A stretch of DNA of 64,000 nt, from contig OX359266.1 in assembly GCA_947179155.2 (NCBI GenBank), positions 1,794,237 to 1,858,236 on the forward strand. The letters are read 5' to 3'. Each line of letters starts with the position of its first letter. Within the stretch, counting starts at the first letter, position 1. Made by a program: the position numbers and the translations under genes. Positions 35,834 through 47,208 of the stretch are shown here, piece after piece. The notes below the pieces were generated by a model. It saw only the letters and a list, made by a program, of their open reading frames with translations, was not told the origin of the DNA and searched no databases. Source of the DNA: Hedera helix. Its lineage: Eukaryota > Streptophyta > Magnoliopsida > Apiales > Araliaceae.

Positions 35834-35918
35834 TAACCGTTCGGATGTGCCCAAAAATAAAAAAATAGCCGTTGGGGATTCTCGTTGCCAGCTGTGTATA
35901 GTTATAAAGTAGAAACCC
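35834..35918 (+). promoter_or_regulatory. CDC20 promoter with two MSA elements and TATA box
   Basis: TAACCGTTCGG (35834-35844) matches the inverted MSA consensus at 10 of 11 positions and TAGCCGTTGGG (35876-35886) at 11 of 11. A TATAAA lies at 35913-35918, about 265 bp before the start codon. MSA sites bind MYB3R factors and restrict expression to G2/M, which fits a CDC20 gene. Confidence 0.7.
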
Positions 35919-36181
35919 TAGTTTTATGAATTACAGTGTATATATAAACGCATCATCTTCATCTGTTGAATTACTACTGCGCTCAAATTCTAACATCTTA
36001 ATAATCAACCTCATCCGTGTTCTTTAGCCTCCGTGTCATTATAATTTCTATATTTATTTTCTGTCTTTAATTACGTATCCTTTAATCAATCTGATATCTG
36101 TTCTGTAGATTTTTGTTTTGTTAATTTGTTTTTGCAGGCTGTTCTGTATAAATTTCTATATACTTTGTTATTGCTAACGTT

Positions 36182-38469
36182 ATGGATGCAGGATCTCTGA
36201 ATTGTTACCCTAGCAAGACACAATCGCGATGCCCTCTTCAGGAACAGTTTCTTCAGCGGAAAAGTTCTCGAGAAAACGTATGTATAAGCGCGAATCAGTT
36301 TAATTTAGTTATGAAACTATATATATATATATATTTGGATATCTCTATATTCATAAATTGCTTCATATCACATCATAATTTATGTTCTAGATTCTAAATT
36401 TAATTTCCACACTTTAATCAGCTAGAGCATGAAGTAATTCATCAGCAGAGGTTTTATTCTATTTTAGTTTATTTTGTTCTAAGAACTATGATCAAATGTT
36501 TTTCTTTAATTCTGAGACTTTTGATGTATTAATTTAAGACTTTTTAACATCTTCTTTTGATTTTTTTGGAAATTCAGAATATGTTCATATATTTCACTTC
36601 TGAAACTAGGGTTTGCTCTTGATTTGATCTGGGTTTCCTATTATTTATATCCTGAAAATAAGGGTTTAGGGTTATCTTTTTAAAATTGGGGTTCTTGTGA
36701 ATTTGTTATCTCAAGTAATTTTTTGTCTCGTGGTAGAATTTTAATGTATATGTATTCTTACTGGATTTTGATGTTAATATTCTTGTTTGATAACAACAGT
36801 TGGATAGATTCATACCAAATCGATCTGCTATGGATTTCGATTACGCACATTACATGCTGACGGAAGCGAGGAAAGGTAAGGAAAACCCAGCTGTGAGCTC
36901 CCCATCCAGAGAAGCCTACCAGAAGCAGCTGGCAGAAACCTTCAACATGAACCGAACCCGGATTCTGGCTTTTAAGAACAAGCCACCAACCCCTGTGGAG
37001 GCTAGTACCAGTGACTGTTCCTCAGCAGCAGTTCAGCACTCCAAGCCCAAGACACGTCGCTACATTCCTCAAGTAAGGGCATATGTTCTTCTATCTTTGG
37101 GTTGAAGTTTAATTGTAAAGAGAACAAGGGTCTAAATTGGCCTGAAATATGTTTTAATTGAAAATCTGAATTTATTTTTGTGCATATTTCTTTAATTCCA
37201 TTAAATTCTTTGTTGAGGTTCTGATTTGTGGTTTGGTTATCATACAGACTTCCGAGAGGACCTTAGATGCTCCTGATCTTGTGGATGATTACTACTTGAA
37301 TTTATTGGACTGGGGCAGCGGCAATGTTCTTGCTATTGCTCTTGGAAACACGGTATATCTATGGGATGCTTCTGATGGTGCTACCTCAGAACTTGTCACA
37401 CTTGATGAGGAAAATGGCCCTGTGACAAGCGTCAAATGGGCTCCTGATGGACGCCATATTGCTGTTGGCTTGAACAATTCTGACATTCAGCTTTGGGATT
37501 CCACTGCCAATCGACAGGTTAGTCACTTTCTCTTTTCAAATCTTGTGTTTATTCTATTTAATGAGGTTCTAGCGAATGAGATAGATTAATGCGTAACTTT
37601 GCCCTCTGCAGCTTAGAACTTTGAGAGGGGGCCACAGATCTCGAGTTGGTGCTCTGGATTGGAACAATCACATTTTGACTACCGGAGGAATGGATGGTCT
37701 GATTATTAACAACGATGTAAGGGTAAGAGCTCCTATTGTTGATACCTATAAAGGGCATCATCAAGAGATTTGCGGGCTAAGGTGGTCAGCCTCAGGCCAG
37801 CAGTTAGCTAGTGGAGGAAATGATAATCTCCTTCACATATGGGATAGCTCCGTGGCTTCTTCCAATTCTCCAACACAGTGGCTTCACAAGCTTGAAGATC
37901 ATACAGCTGCTGTCAAAGCTCTAGCTTGGTGTCCATTCCAGGGAAATTTGCTTGCATCCGGTGGAGGTGGAGGTGACAGGTGCATTAAATTTTGGAACAC
38001 CCATACCGGTGCATGCTTGAACTCGGTTGACACGGGCTCGCAGGTCTGTTCTTTGCTCTGGAACAATAACGAGCGCGAGCTGCTTAGTTCTCATGGGTTT
38101 ACTCAGAATCAGCTCACTCTTTGGAAGTACCCTTCAATGGTCAAAATAGCAGAGCTTACTGGTCATACATCCAGAGTTCTTTTCATGGCTCAGGTACAGA
38201 TTTACTTATTTAGTTATAAATTTGTGATCTTAAGGAAAATATTATCTTTTAGAAACTGAGTATTTTTTTTTTCACTTGTCAAGATAATATCTTTTTCGGA
38301 CTTCCCTGTTTTTGGTTTTCTATTCCAGAGCCCGGACGGGTGTACAGTTGCATCTGCAGCAGGAGATGAAACTCTGAGATTTTGGAATGTGTTTGGGACT
38401 CCTGAAGTGGCAAAACCTGCTCCAAAGGCAGCCCCAGAGCCATTTGCTCACTTGAACCGCATTCGTTGA
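36182..38469 (+). CDS. CDC20: Cell division cycle 20 (APC/C activator)
   Basis: Five exons, 36182-36277, 36800-37072, 37248-37517, 37612-38193 and 38329-38469, join in phase to 453 residues, close to other plant CDC20 proteins. In order: N-terminal tail, C-box DRFIPNRSAMD (spliced after LDRFIP), a KEN motif in KGKENPA, KTRRYIPQ (the region that contacts MAD2), seven WD40 blades from about residue 145 (for example HIAVGLNNSDIQLWD, GGNDNLLHIWD, RCIKFWNTHTG, ETLRFWNVFG), and the C-terminal IR tail HLNRIR. It recruits securin and mitotic cyclins to the anaphase-promoting complex. All motifs are intact, so this is the working copy. Its 3' end is tandemly duplicated just downstream, and a truncated pseudogene copy lies at 54420-55327. 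Confidence 0.95.
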
Positions 38470-38664
38470 AGGAAAATATCATCAATGAGTATAGATATTC
38501 TCAAAGATTGTATAGATGAAACTCTGAGATTTTGGAATGTGTTTGGGACTCCTGAAGTGGCAAAACCTGCTCCAAAGGCAGCCCCAGAGCCATTTGCTCA
38601 CTTGAACCGCATTCGTTGAAGGAAAATATCATCAATGAGTATAGATATTCTCAAAGATTGTATA
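38365..38664 (+). repeat. Perfect 150-bp tandem duplication of the CDC20 3' end
   Basis: 38365-38514 and 38515-38664 read as identical. The unit runs from GATGAAACTCTGAGATTT in the last exon through the stop codon into the 3' UTR. A third, diverged copy with small insertions spans about 38755-39015 and includes the following UTR (GATCAATAGACTTGTTGAAT). The stop codon in the first unit ends the protein, so the rest is UTR. Confidence 0.93.
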
Positions 38665-39681
38665 GATGACAAAGATCAATAGACTTGTTGAATTTTAGGT
38701 CATTCCAGACAGCATGTCATTGCTATTCATCCACTTGAGTTTTCATGTACAGATTTTGGAATGTGTTTGGTTGGGACTCCTGAAATGGAAAACCTACTCC
38801 AAAGGCAGCAGGCCCAGAGCCATTTACTTACTTGAACTGCATTTGTTGAAGGAAAACAACAATATTTTTAGGTATATATCATCAACGTGCATAGATTTTC
38901 TCAAAGATAGATTGTATAGATGACAAAGATCAATAGACTTGTTGAATTTTAGGTCATTCCGGACAGAGCATGTCATTGCTATTCATTCATCCACTTGAGT
39001 TTTCGTGTACAGATCATTTTGGTTTTGTGCTTTCAGTATTGTTACATTAGGGTCAAGTAGTGCCCTTGGATGTGTTGTTTACTCATTGTCATGAATCTCA
39101 TAAAAATTTGTTTCACTTTTGAGCTTTATGTTGTGTGGCTCTTTCGTGAAAACATTTCTTTCAAGTTGCAATTTCCTGACTGCTTTGTTGGTTATTTGCT
39201 TTCATGATACCATAGCTAGATGTACTGAATGGAATTTGCTTTATTGGTATTCTTGAACGATTACAAAAACAGTGGTTAGGGAGATTTATTCTCTGTGAAT
39301 GTTTTGGTATACATTAACTTCACATTAATTTCACTGTGTTCTTCTGAATATTAGTTTATTTTCCTGTGTTGTCATTTTTGATTTTGTGAACATTTCCTGT
39401 GTTTCTCAACACTTTTGATTTCCTGTTTCATTCTGTGTTTTCATCCCCAGAAGAAAAAAAAAAAAAGAAAAAGAAAAAGGGGGTTGGGCCCCCATGTAAA
39501 AGTACCCTACATGAATTTTCACAAACTACGGCTCCAAACTTTGCATAGCTGGCAAAGGATAGTTCCTATCTGCATGCAAGGTTCTCCAGTACTGGATTGA
39601 CAATGCAACTAACTTTTTGCTTGAAACCTTTAATTGTTCCATCTGCGTAATGATTTCTGATGTGTTTTATGATTTCTGCAG

Positions 39682-39912
39682 AGGAGCGCCAAGAGCAAGA
39701 AGAGCAGCTTAAAGTTAAAGAGGCTGAATTGATACCAGGAAATCCTTTGCTAAATAATGTAACTACCTAAATTTAATGTGACAAGAAGGTTGCTATTTAT
39801 ATGTTCCGGTGGGGAGGGTGTTGTGGTTTTTAAGAACCAGGCTCGTGGTAAATCCAAGACTCCCGAGCTTAGGAATGACTTCCAGCGGAAATTTCTCCAG
39901 AAATACATTTAA
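39682..39912 (+). pseudogene. CWC15 splicing-factor gene fragment (3' part)
   Basis: After an acceptor-like TTTCTGCAG the plus strand encodes EERQEQEEQLKVKEAELIPG and NPLLN, and later VVFKNQARGKSKTP, LRNDFQRKFLQKYI and a stop. This is the conserved C-terminus of Cwc15, a spliceosome protein of the NineTeen/Prp19-associated set. Between the two parts are stops and frameshifts, and part of the FINDTIRNDFH region is missing. Retention of the acceptor suggests a genomic fragment rather than a retrocopy. It lies in the segment deleted from duplication copy 2. Confidence 0.72.
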
Positions 39913-40531
39913 GTAGTGCTGGTTATCATTGTTAGGAACATAGACTTAAATGAAAGAAAAGAATTTCCGGAATCGTGATCATTTTATGTACCAGTAGCTT
40001 AGGAATCGACGTTTTTATGCAAGTGTTTGATAACCACGCGGGTACAAGTAGATGCTTCTGCATTGTATGAGAGGTCGGCTTTCATCTTTTGATTTTTGTG
40101 TCGAGTTTTTTGCATTTTGTGAGCTGGGTTATCGACTGACCTCATATCGGGAAACAGACAGGATGGGTATAAGTCCGTCGTTCTCTAAAATTAGCTATAG
40201 ATTTTTGTCATAGAGTCTACGCATATTTTTGTTGGCATGAAACTCTTGCAAGTGTTGGTTGAATCCGTTATTTAAAAGAAACCGAGTAGTAGTTGCCAAT
40301 GCATATTCAAACTACATATCTGCTGGACAATTTCTTGAAAGAAACTCACGGCTACAAATAAATACCTTTAAACCAACAACTCCCCCAATCAATATTTATA
40401 TTTTCACCGTACTAATTTGAGCGAACAACTTGTGGAAAACTCATTTATTAAGAAAGTAATAATTCCCTAAATTTGGGAAATTACCTTACTTACCCACAGA
40501 AAATGTCTTATTTACAATACAAAATAAACTA

Positions 40532-40767
40532 CTCACTCCGTTCTAAATTATACGATCATTGTTGGCTTTTCAAGGTCAAGTTGAGACATTTTCAAACTCA
40601 AAATTGAGAAAACCGATTAAAAATTATGCAACAATAAAACTTACAGTAAGTAATTCCTTTTAGAAAGTTTACAAATTTTCATCATTGTATTGATTAAAAT
40701 TAAAAAAATCTATTTTAAATTGACTTTAAAAAATCAATAATGATTGAATAATATGGAACGGAGGAAG
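40532..40767. mobile_element. Stowaway-like MITE, 236 bp
   Basis: Ends CTCACTCCGTTCTAAATTAT and, inverted, CTTCCTCCGTTCCATATTAT, flanked by TA on both sides. Inner arms with TCAAACTCAAAATTGA pair with AAATTGACTTTA. A diverged copy sits at the matching position of the second duplicate (about 56137-56397), so the insertion predates the segmental duplication. Confidence 0.75.
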
Positions 40768-41224
40768 TACTTCGTTTCTTTGGAAGCAGGGGAAGAAAAA
40801 ACTACTTAAAATGTCTTGGTTACATTACATATAAACTATGTATAAACGACACACATGTATAATGTACAGTTTCCTTAAATAAGATGACAACAAGCTAGAG
40901 GATACAAAATTATCCATTAATTTTTACACCGATGCAGGGACAAAAAGGAATATCCTGAACAGCAATCTGAAGAGGTACTAATGTAAAAAGAAATCAATAA
41001 AGCACCACCATAATGGTGAGGAGAGCCGCATGCTTGGATTCCCAACAACTATAATAGGAAGAGAGGATGCTAATGTGGAAAAAAAATAGTCCATAGAACA
41101 CACCCTGATTGTGAAGAGAAGCCCAAGACTAGATCCCAAAGTAGAGTGCTTTTGAATAACAGTTTCCAATCTACCCAACTTAGCAGTAGTACATGAATTC
41201 TCCAACTCTCTCAAGATCTGGCTT

Positions 41225-43775
41225 CTACCTGCCATTTTTCTTTGGTTCTTCTAAAACAAACTCCAAATAAAGATCTTTAAGAGCAATCATTACAGTAGTT
41301 ATCAGGGGCCCCATTATTGCTCCCTGCATTATTAATATGCCCAAAGCCATCGTAAGTTACAACTATTAAGAGCATCTCCAGCAGCTAGATTATCTCATGG
41401 ACTACGTGTTTCACTTCAACCACATAATACTAAAACACATGTAAGAGCAAGCACAATCAAATAAAAGCAACCGAATAAATTACATACAGATTATGCAAAA
41501 TCAGTTATGATACATTAACATGGTAAAAAACAGCGTGTGACATGAGAAATTTACTAATCTATTTAATGCTTTTGCTTTCTGCATGCACTCAACTCCCTTC
41601 TTTATAAAATGCAGCTTCCCCATTAGGCTACTAACTTCCTGTCGAGTAATGCGACTAAATGAACACCTAGAAGACTATTAAATAATTTGAACTTACAAAA
41701 TAAATACATTAACTGTAATAGGCTATCAGGAAAAAATGCACATCAGTATGGATAAAGCCAGTCAGATACTTTGAGTATATCAATGTGAAATTTCTAAACA
41801 ATCTAAGGCAGAGAGAAACTATAATAGAGATCTGTCCAGTACTAATAAGTAGAGGAATGATGAAAATACCAGGGAAAGAATCATATAAGCCACTTACCTC
41901 CACAGCAGATGGAAAAAGTGTCATTCCACCAATGATGCTAAGGCCGGTGAGATATGCACTATGTCCAGGAATATCTTCTTGAATTTCAAGACATCCACAT
42001 TCCATAAGCACAAGATGAATAATGGACAAGCTGAGGGCCAGTATATATCTACCTTCCAGTACCAACTGCAGGGCGGCTGGAATAGTTGAGAGCCAAAAGG
42101 GGAAAATTGGCATTAAAGGGCTGATGAATGCAAGTACAGTTGACATGTACAAGAAATGTATGGAGTATAGTCTAAATAAAAGCCAAGTGAGACATCCCTG
42201 AAAAACAGCAATCTCAGCAGTTGCCAACAGAACACCTGATATAGCTTTATTAAGAACTTCAACACATCTGGACCTCGCAGATTGTGAAATGGGAATCATG
42301 CACATCACTTGTTCTGTGACTCCACCAGAATCTGATGTGATCAAGTAATACAAGACCCAAAAGAAAATCATCGACTGAGACACAAAATTGAAAATACCTG
42401 CTGCTCCGGACACAATGGAATTACCAATTATAAGCACAAGCTTAGCACTCCCACCTAGAACCGATTTACTACTGGCAAATACACCTCGCATCACGTTTAA
42501 TCCTTGAAAGGCAAACCCCTTTGCCTTCTCAACCAAATCCTCCCTTGTGATCCGTAATTCCCTAAAGATTGCTTCAACTTCCGTATAAATTTCCCCCCAT
42601 TCGCGATTAGCAACCCTCTTCTTCAAACTCAGAAGTTTCTCAGTGTAAGGGGATGGAGTCATCAAAGCAGTGGACTTTGAAGAAGAATTCACTGTTTGAG
42701 TTATGACAAAATGCTTAATTCCAGTAACAAACTCTGTCATATTATACTGCATTGCCAAACTATCTATCTGATCAGACACGGCATCATAAAATTGTGTAAT
42801 GTATCTCTCCACCATCCCAGGCACATCATTTTCTTCCATCCATTTCTTCACACCAATTCTCTCAGCATAATTATTCTCTTGCACATGGGATTTCAGTGAA
42901 AATACTGCATCTTTCCCCTCAAGTCCCACTTTATAAGAGAAGAAAATCACCCCAGTTAAAAACCCAACAATCATGGCAACAATCAACCCAATTGCCACGA
43001 TGGTTTCCAATCGTTTCAATAGCCCTCTGGTAAAGAATGCACTGATTGGACTACGTCGAAAACTATGACTCCTAAACGAGGAAACAGCAGACATAGTGGA
43101 TTCGGCACTGGTAGCTGTGAACATAAAACCTGTAGCAAGAAGAGTTATAGACCCGATTACACCAAATTGCTCATAAGCCATCACAAAAACCCAAAAGGAG
43201 ACAAGCCAACGGAGTAATATGGAGAAGTCAGTTCGTTTCCGCCTCATACCATCAGCCTTCTTGGGGCGGCGAAAAAGAAAGCGCAAACAAACATCACGGA
43301 TATCAGCAAGGGTACCAACAAAAACCCAAAAAATAGATACAGGGACCGCCACTATAGTTTCAGTGAGGCCTAATTTCAAAGGTTCAGCCCAAAATGCAAC
43401 GAGGGTTTGTTGAATTCCTCGCAAGGGGATTGAACAGAGGACAGACCATTGAATGGGCCTGAGATATACTTGAAGTAATTTAGAAATACCATAAAGTACA
43501 AGGATAATGAAGGCGAGGCCAGCGTGGGCCATGGCTATGCAGAGGGAGAGACGTAACTGGGGATCGCCGGAGAGAGGGCTGTGATCTGGGCTGTGGTTGG
43601 GAGGAGGGGTTTGGGCGTTGGGAAGCGGCGGCGGCGGAGAGGGAGTGCGGTTGAGGGGAGAAGGGTCTGGTTTTCGAAGGGAGGCGGATCGGAACATGTC
43701 TTGCCATGCTGGAGAGGTGGAGGCGGAGATGGAGGCTGATTTAGGGTCTGAATACGGAACCAGCTCCACCATCAT
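41225..43775 (-). CDS. TMEM245-like multipass membrane protein (AI-2E transporter family)
   Basis: Exon 43775-41898 joins exon 41323-41225 in phase 0 to give 658 residues. The start is MMVELVPYSD; the frame is open upstream but only this ATG fits the family. A Ser/Pro-rich cytosolic head (residues 1-75, with a PSPPPPLPNAQTPPP run) precedes about eight to ten hydrophobic segments, for example AHAGLAFIILVLYGISKLL, IVAIGLIVAMIVGFLTGVIF and MIFFWVLYYLI. The C-terminus GAIMGPLITTVMIALKDLYL is the family hallmark and lies in the small last exon. The molecular role in plants is not established; membrane location is clear. This is the intact copy; a frameshifted duplicate is at 56732-59506. Confidence 0.9.
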
Positions 43776-44139
43776 TAAATAAATAGAGAGAGAACTCTCT
43801 CTGACAACCACTTTTTTCTTTTCTTTCTTCTCGAGTGGAGTGAGAGAGTGAGGGTTTGAAGTCTGAACTCCAAAGAGCAAACCTCTTCTGACACAGATGA
43901 GTTCGGAGAGAGAATTGGTTTGATTGGATGGCTCTTCCTTCTTTTCTGGGGGTATCCTTTGGAATAATTATTCTTTTATAAGACATTACTACGTACTTAC
44001 TACAGGATTACATTCATTTTAAGTATTTATGGATGTGAATTGTGGAGTGAGTGGACATTACGGTGTTTGATGTTTCGCTCGTGTTGACCAAAATGACCTC
44101 ACTTTTTATTTATTGAAGGCTGAAATTGAAAAAAAAGTA

Positions 44140-44940
44140 AGAGTAATAATAAAAATAATCACAGAAAAATATTTAATATTTAAAATATAAATTAAATTAT
44201 TAAAATTAATTAAATTTTATAGAGCATAAATTTTGATAATTTTCTTTAATTTAAATTAAGAACAATAATTTAACAATTTATAATAAAAGAAAAAATTTAT
44301 AGAAAAAGAGATTACAAGAGAATATGAGAGATTTCTCTCTCATTGTGTCTAATAGCCTCTATTAATAAATACATAATTTTTTTTATCCTTAATAAAAATT
44401 AGAATCTAATTAAAATAAATTATTAATTAAAAAACCCTATTTTAATCATTTTTCGAATTATAATTGAATTATTAAATATAATTTAGTCGTTTTAATTCAT
44501 TGAACGGGAAAAAAATCTGATGGGAATTGATGGCGTGGAACCCAGACGGAATCTCAAAATAAAACCCAATCCCGGAAGCAGCTTAATCAATGCAAAGCGG
44601 TAGTGGACCCAGCGTGCATGATGAAAGAATTTGCCGACGAACGCCTGATCCACGGCGCTGCTGACGTCATCCGCACTCCTGAAGCCCCTCGCGCGAAGCG
44701 CTAACTGCTAACCATGCTTGCCGACCAATAAACGACGTCGTCGCCTTGGTTGCTGCTGAATTCATCCTAGCGCGCATGGCGCCCAGCTGTCATTGCTTAA
44801 ATTACCAGAATGCCACCCACTTTAATTAATTCCTACAAAATAAATAAAAATACATTAAATTAAATAAATTATTTAAATTACTTAAAAATTAACAAATAAT
44901 TAAATATAAAATACTTAATAAATAGATATAAAAATCTACG
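44140..44940 (-). mobile_element. LTR-like relic, family shared with 51722-53390
   Basis: Shares with 52390-53340 the order CACAGAAAAATAT, TTAAAATATAAATT, CATTGTGTCT, a block rich in GCGCGCATGGCGC, and CCTACAAAATAAA. It is missing from duplicate copy 2, where the flanks GGCTG..AA and AGAGTAGT are adjacent (about 59788-59845). Ends and target duplication are not resolved. Confidence 0.5.
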
Positions 44941-45611
44941 ACAACCAATTGATTCAAGCTAGTTAAGAGTAGTGTTTTTATGTCCATTTATCTACTCTTA
45001 TATATAGGGGTGTAAACGGATATAAACAAATCCGAACACAATAATATTTGTATCCGTATCAAAAAAAATAATTCACTATTTGTATTTGGTATTCGATAGA
45101 TTATAAAAATGATATCTGTATCCAGTATTCGAAATAATATTCGAATACAGATAATATCTATTTTCATTTATTTTATTTAAATATACAAATTATTCGAATA
45201 TTCAGGTATCCGGATTCGTTTATTAGTCACCTAATATAAAATTCATTCAAATTATTTATAAAAAATGAAGATTTTTTTTGAATAATTACTCATAATCAAT
45301 CACAATTTAAAGTTTAAACCATACTTATTAATAAATTAATGTTAATTTATTTATTAATACAATAATCAATGCTCTAAATTATAATTTAAATAAGTTTTTA
45401 TTATTTTTGAAATCCTAAATTTCAAATGAATGCTCTACTTATTAATATTTAGATGTCCATTAATAAGTAAATGTCTATTTTATGTGTTAATTTAGAGCAA
45501 TACTATAATGTGTATGAATATTTATAATATATAATATATAATTATAACATTTAAATGATATTTATAACATTTATAGCACTTGTTAAATGATATATTTAAA
45601 TATCTTGTAAC

Positions 45612-46136
45612 TAAGGGTGCACACAAAATCGAAAATAATTGAAAAATCGATTGCACCAAACCGAACCATTTACAAACCAAACCGAAAATCACAAAATCGA
45701 AAAACCGAAACATATAAAACTAAAAAACCAAAATTATATTGGTCGATTTCGGTTTGGTTTATTCAAAAATTAAAACTGACCAAATTGAGCGAACGCCTTA
45801 ATATTATAATATAATTTATATAATTTTCTAATAATTATTTATTTTATATAATTATATATTCATTATATGTCTTTTTTATAATTTGGTGACATACCAATTC
45901 TCTATTATCCAACAATACATTACTTTAAAATTTAATGACATACTAATTCTATCTTTTATATTTAAGTTTTAATAACCAATAAACCAATTAAACCGATCGA
46001 TTAAACCGATAACCGAATAAACCGATAAGTGATTACGGGGTAAAAATTTGGGTGGTTTTGGTTTTTAATTTTTTATAACTGACTTAAATGGTTTTATTAT
46101 TTTTTTACCTACCAAACCGACCGTTGTGTACCCCTA
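45612..46136. mobile_element. hAT-type MITE, 525 bp
   Basis: Left end TAAGGGTGCACAC, inverted right end TAGGGGTACACAA. Target duplications CTTGTAAC (45604-45611) and ATTGTAAC (46137-46144) match at 7 of 8. The inside is rich in AACCGAACC and CGGTTTGG motifs. It interrupts one unit of the 330-bp tandem array. Confidence 0.82.
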
Positions 46137-47208
46137 ATTGTAACACTATATATAACTAGAATAAGGAGAAAAAATAATGAGTTTTAAAGTATAGTTCGTT
46201 AATTAATTAATGTTAATTTATTTATTTTTAATAAATACGATAATCAATGTTCTGAATTATAATTCAATTAAATTTTCATTATTTTTGAAATCCTAAATTC
46301 AAAATGAATGCTCTATTTATTAATGTTTATATGTTCATTGTTAGAGTTTATGCTCTAGAGACTAATTATTTGATGTAATTGCATAACATTTTTGATATTA
46401 TATTTGATTGAATAAATGGATTATTTTATTATGATTTCATTTACTGCGTTATATAAATGTTAACATAATAAAAGCCCTTAGAATAATGATACGAATTATA
46501 TAGCTTTAAGTATGTGACTTGAACATGAGATTATATAATTATAATTAGTATCATTGCTCTTAAATGTCCCTAGTCGAGTATCATTGTTAATGGGACAACA
46601 ACGATGCATTGAGACTAGTATGTGGATTGACTGATGGTCAAATCTCATTGGTCATAAATATATGAGATATTTGAGTCAATGCATAGGTACATGTTAGAGA
46701 ACAATGTACTGGACTGACCCACCATGAGAATTCTACATGGAGCATTATGCAAAGTGTCATAAGAAATTCTTATAGTGACAATGATGTAATGATCCTCCGA
46801 CCTGAAGTCACTATATTATTACACGAGAATTTGTGTACTTTGATATCGTCAAATGTCACCTTTAATAGGGTGGACAATAAAGGTGATTATTGGGTACATC
46901 ATGAATCGTGTAAGGAATATGAGTGATCTAGATGGAATTTAACCCTCCTATATATTAGGGGTAATATCCATATGCCTCTTGATTGAGTAGGACTATGAAA
47001 TGCATGGTCATGCTCAAATATTGATTTGTTTCATATAGTCTACTCATTGATCAAGAAAACTCAGATTAAATTATGAAGAGTATGACACATTCCATGCCTC
47101 GAGTTTAATCTAGGATATAAGGTTAAAAGGATTAAATTACATTGAAACATTGGTCACGAAAAGGTTGTATCGAATCACCGATCTTATTATTATTTGGGTA
47201 GCAGTGAT

